A DNA stretch of 64,000 nucleotides from Sycobia sp. Sy_11 (lineage: Eukaryota > Arthropoda > Insecta > Hymenoptera > Epichrysomallidae), in the NCBI GenBank assembly GCA_018907035.1, contig JACCIC010000022.1, positions 1,674,501 through 1,738,500 of the forward strand, given 5' to 3'. Shown piece by piece: positions 62,170 to 64,000 of this stretch. The notes under the pieces are model-generated. The model ran no database searches. It was not told the DNA's origin and saw only the letters and a list, made by a program, of their open reading frames with translations. Within the stretch, counting starts at the first letter, position 1. Each line of letters opens with the position of its first letter. A program made the translations under genes and the position numbers.

Positions 62170-64000
62170 CGATAGAAGTGTCAATTTGGTGGAGAAATAA
62201 TATCATATCTTGGTATGTACTATATAATGAATGGCGGTCTAGTTTATCCTTAAAAAGCAAGTTTGGTTACATTCAAGATAAAGAATCTATATTAAAGAAA
62301 CTATCGATGGACTTACAATCAATTGTTTTGTTTTTTAGACTCTCTTGACCATCTAGTTACTAGTTCGTTTCAGAAATTTGTCTTTAAAATCAACTTCCGG
62401 ATCACATACATGAAAATAAACTGCGTGCGTAAAGAAGTTCTTAAAAGGTTGATCTCCTACTGCGAGAGGACGGGGTGAGAACATCCACTGTGTGTGTTCA
62501 ACAGTACGTGCATGCAATATCATCATTTAATATATAATTAACTAAAGCGGCAGTAAAAGTACACGCACACACGCACACACACACACACACACTCAAACGC
62601 ACGCGTGCGCGCGCAGGCACATTAATTCGTAAGAATATGATGGACTAAAGGAAGTTTCTTTATTTCGCGACTAGCTGTAAATATCAGATAGCCACACTTA
62701 CATGTTATCTCCTCTAACATTGGTGTTTCGCCATGCAGAGACAGCCTCGATTTGTCATAATGTGAATTTCCGTAATCGATCCACCGAGCAGCCTTGTACA
62801 GAAATAGAAATTAAATATCCACGACAAGCTCGTTCAATCTCATCAACCTTTCCTTGCTTTCTACTTTGCTCAATAGTATATGATGGATCTTCCTCTCTTT
62901 CTCTCTCTTCTCTCTTTCTCTTTAGTTCTCTTCATCATCACTAATCTCCTATTTGTATTCAAAGGTATAGACGTTGCTTTTTCCTCCCTGTTTTTCTCAT
63001 CCTTTATTTACTGTTTCGTTCTATTATGAAACTCCTTTCATGTTCTGAGAACCATTTGATTTATATTGCGGACTTAATTGCAATTGATTTTAGTTTCAAC
63101 GGACTACGGTTTCCGTCCAATCTCTCCTTTTTTACTTACGTTCTCTGTCATTTACCTTTGGCCAGCCACTGGATCTGTGAATCTGTTTTCTTCACACATT
63201 TTTCAGTAAAGGAGTTCAAATTGAATTAAATACTTTATGATGGACATATATTACACATTCTAGTAATCATGACTTGACAATATAACATTTAATGTAAATG
63301 CAAAAAGATTCTGTATCTTTCATATAAAAAAATCAGAAGTGGTCTCTACGTAACTTGACGGGATATTATATTGAAATTTTACGTAAAAAAATATAAGCGA
63401 TCCAGGTATTTTGCATATTTTTCACTGGGTACATACCCTATGATTATTTAAAGGAGTTTTTAATATTTTTTAAATGGGACCAAAAATAGACTTCGAAATA
63501 ATATTTAAAAGCATGTAAAGATAAGTTTAATCTTTCGACTTGTACATCAACTATTAACAACGAAAATAAGATCAAACTTTTAGACATAAGGAGTAGACGT
63601 TTTTAATAACCGATTTATTAAAATCTTGTTGATCACTTACACAGGAGAATCATTTAGATATTGAAGTTTTACAAAACATTGCAAAATTAAGGTTTAGATA
63701 TTAATAATTGTAAAGGTGACAACTACGAGAATGCTGCAAGTATGTCCGGAAAATATAAGGAACTAAAAAATGGAATTAAAAGATATAGTATTTCAGTTCA
63801 TTAAGTCCCTTGCACATCGCATTCAATAAATCTAATAATAAAGAGAACTAGTGAATCATGCTTGCAGGCAATCAAATAGGTTAATTTATTCGTAATTATT
63901 TAGATCTTTTTTCAGCTTCTCCTTATAGGTGGAAGATTTTTAAACAAATTTTTACTGCTAAAAATAAGCACTTTACCGTAAAAAAATTGTGTGCTATTGA
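62170..64000. other. No gene seen
   Basis: Some minus-strand sequence to about 62400 may be further LINE endonuclease but is too decayed to assign. The rest is AT-rich with CA and CT tracts. Confidence 0.5.
62561..62592. repeat. (CA)n microsatellite
   Basis: CA run with CGCA variants, followed by CGCGTGCGCGCGC. Confidence 0.85.

Overview
The window looks like a gene-poor, AT-rich stretch of an arthropod nuclear genome, most likely an insect. A hymenopteran is possible but this is inference only. The evidence is spliceosomal GT-AG signals, TATA/Inr-type core promoters, decayed eukaryotic retroelements (a LINE and Penelope-like ribozyme elements), a mariner-type inverted-repeat element, and very many long (TA)n, (GA)n and (CA)n tracts. 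There are no bacterial operons, CRISPR arrays or rRNA genes. Most long open frames are translations of microsatellites (IYIYIY, SLSLSL, RERERE).

Layout. From 1 to about 33 kb the sequence is intergenic or intronic. AT-rich DNA is punctuated by short GC-richer islands that usually carry a (TA)n and/or (GA)n tract. Named items here are a ribozyme-repeat copy (1.7-2.0 kb), a mariner-like MITE (5.14-5.81 kb), a TATA/Inr pair (9.66 kb), a double hairpin (11.68 kb), a TGACCT cluster (18.27 kb), a mixed repeat copy (24.8 kb) and an ATG-poor, exon-like leader (29.12-29.65 kb). At 33.0-33.86 kb a minus-strand TATA box, splice pair and 92-codon ORF form a possible small gene.

The best supported genes are two paralogues at 48.70-49.10 kb (minus) and 50.43-50.84 kb (plus), predicting proteins of 133 and 136 aa. 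They are cysteine-free, Lys/Glu-rich and helical. They stand head to head as the arms of an inverted duplication. The homology extends upstream through a roughly 200-bp 5'UTR intron, its donor site, the preceding exon and a TATA-like motif, so this was a DNA duplication and not retroposition. I do not recognise the family.

From 46 to 62 kb there are more mobile-element remains. These include ribozyme-repeat copies (46.9, 56.5 and 59.0 kb), the 59.3-kb one carrying an almost canonical type I hammerhead core. There is also a hammerhead-like remnant beside a second dispersed repeat (52.45-52.68 kb), a tRNA-like sequence (45.0 kb), and a decayed LINE endonuclease/reverse-transcriptase fragment (61.1-62.2 kb, minus). 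No pathway can be assembled; the interest lies in the inverted gene pair and the ribozyme-bearing repeats.
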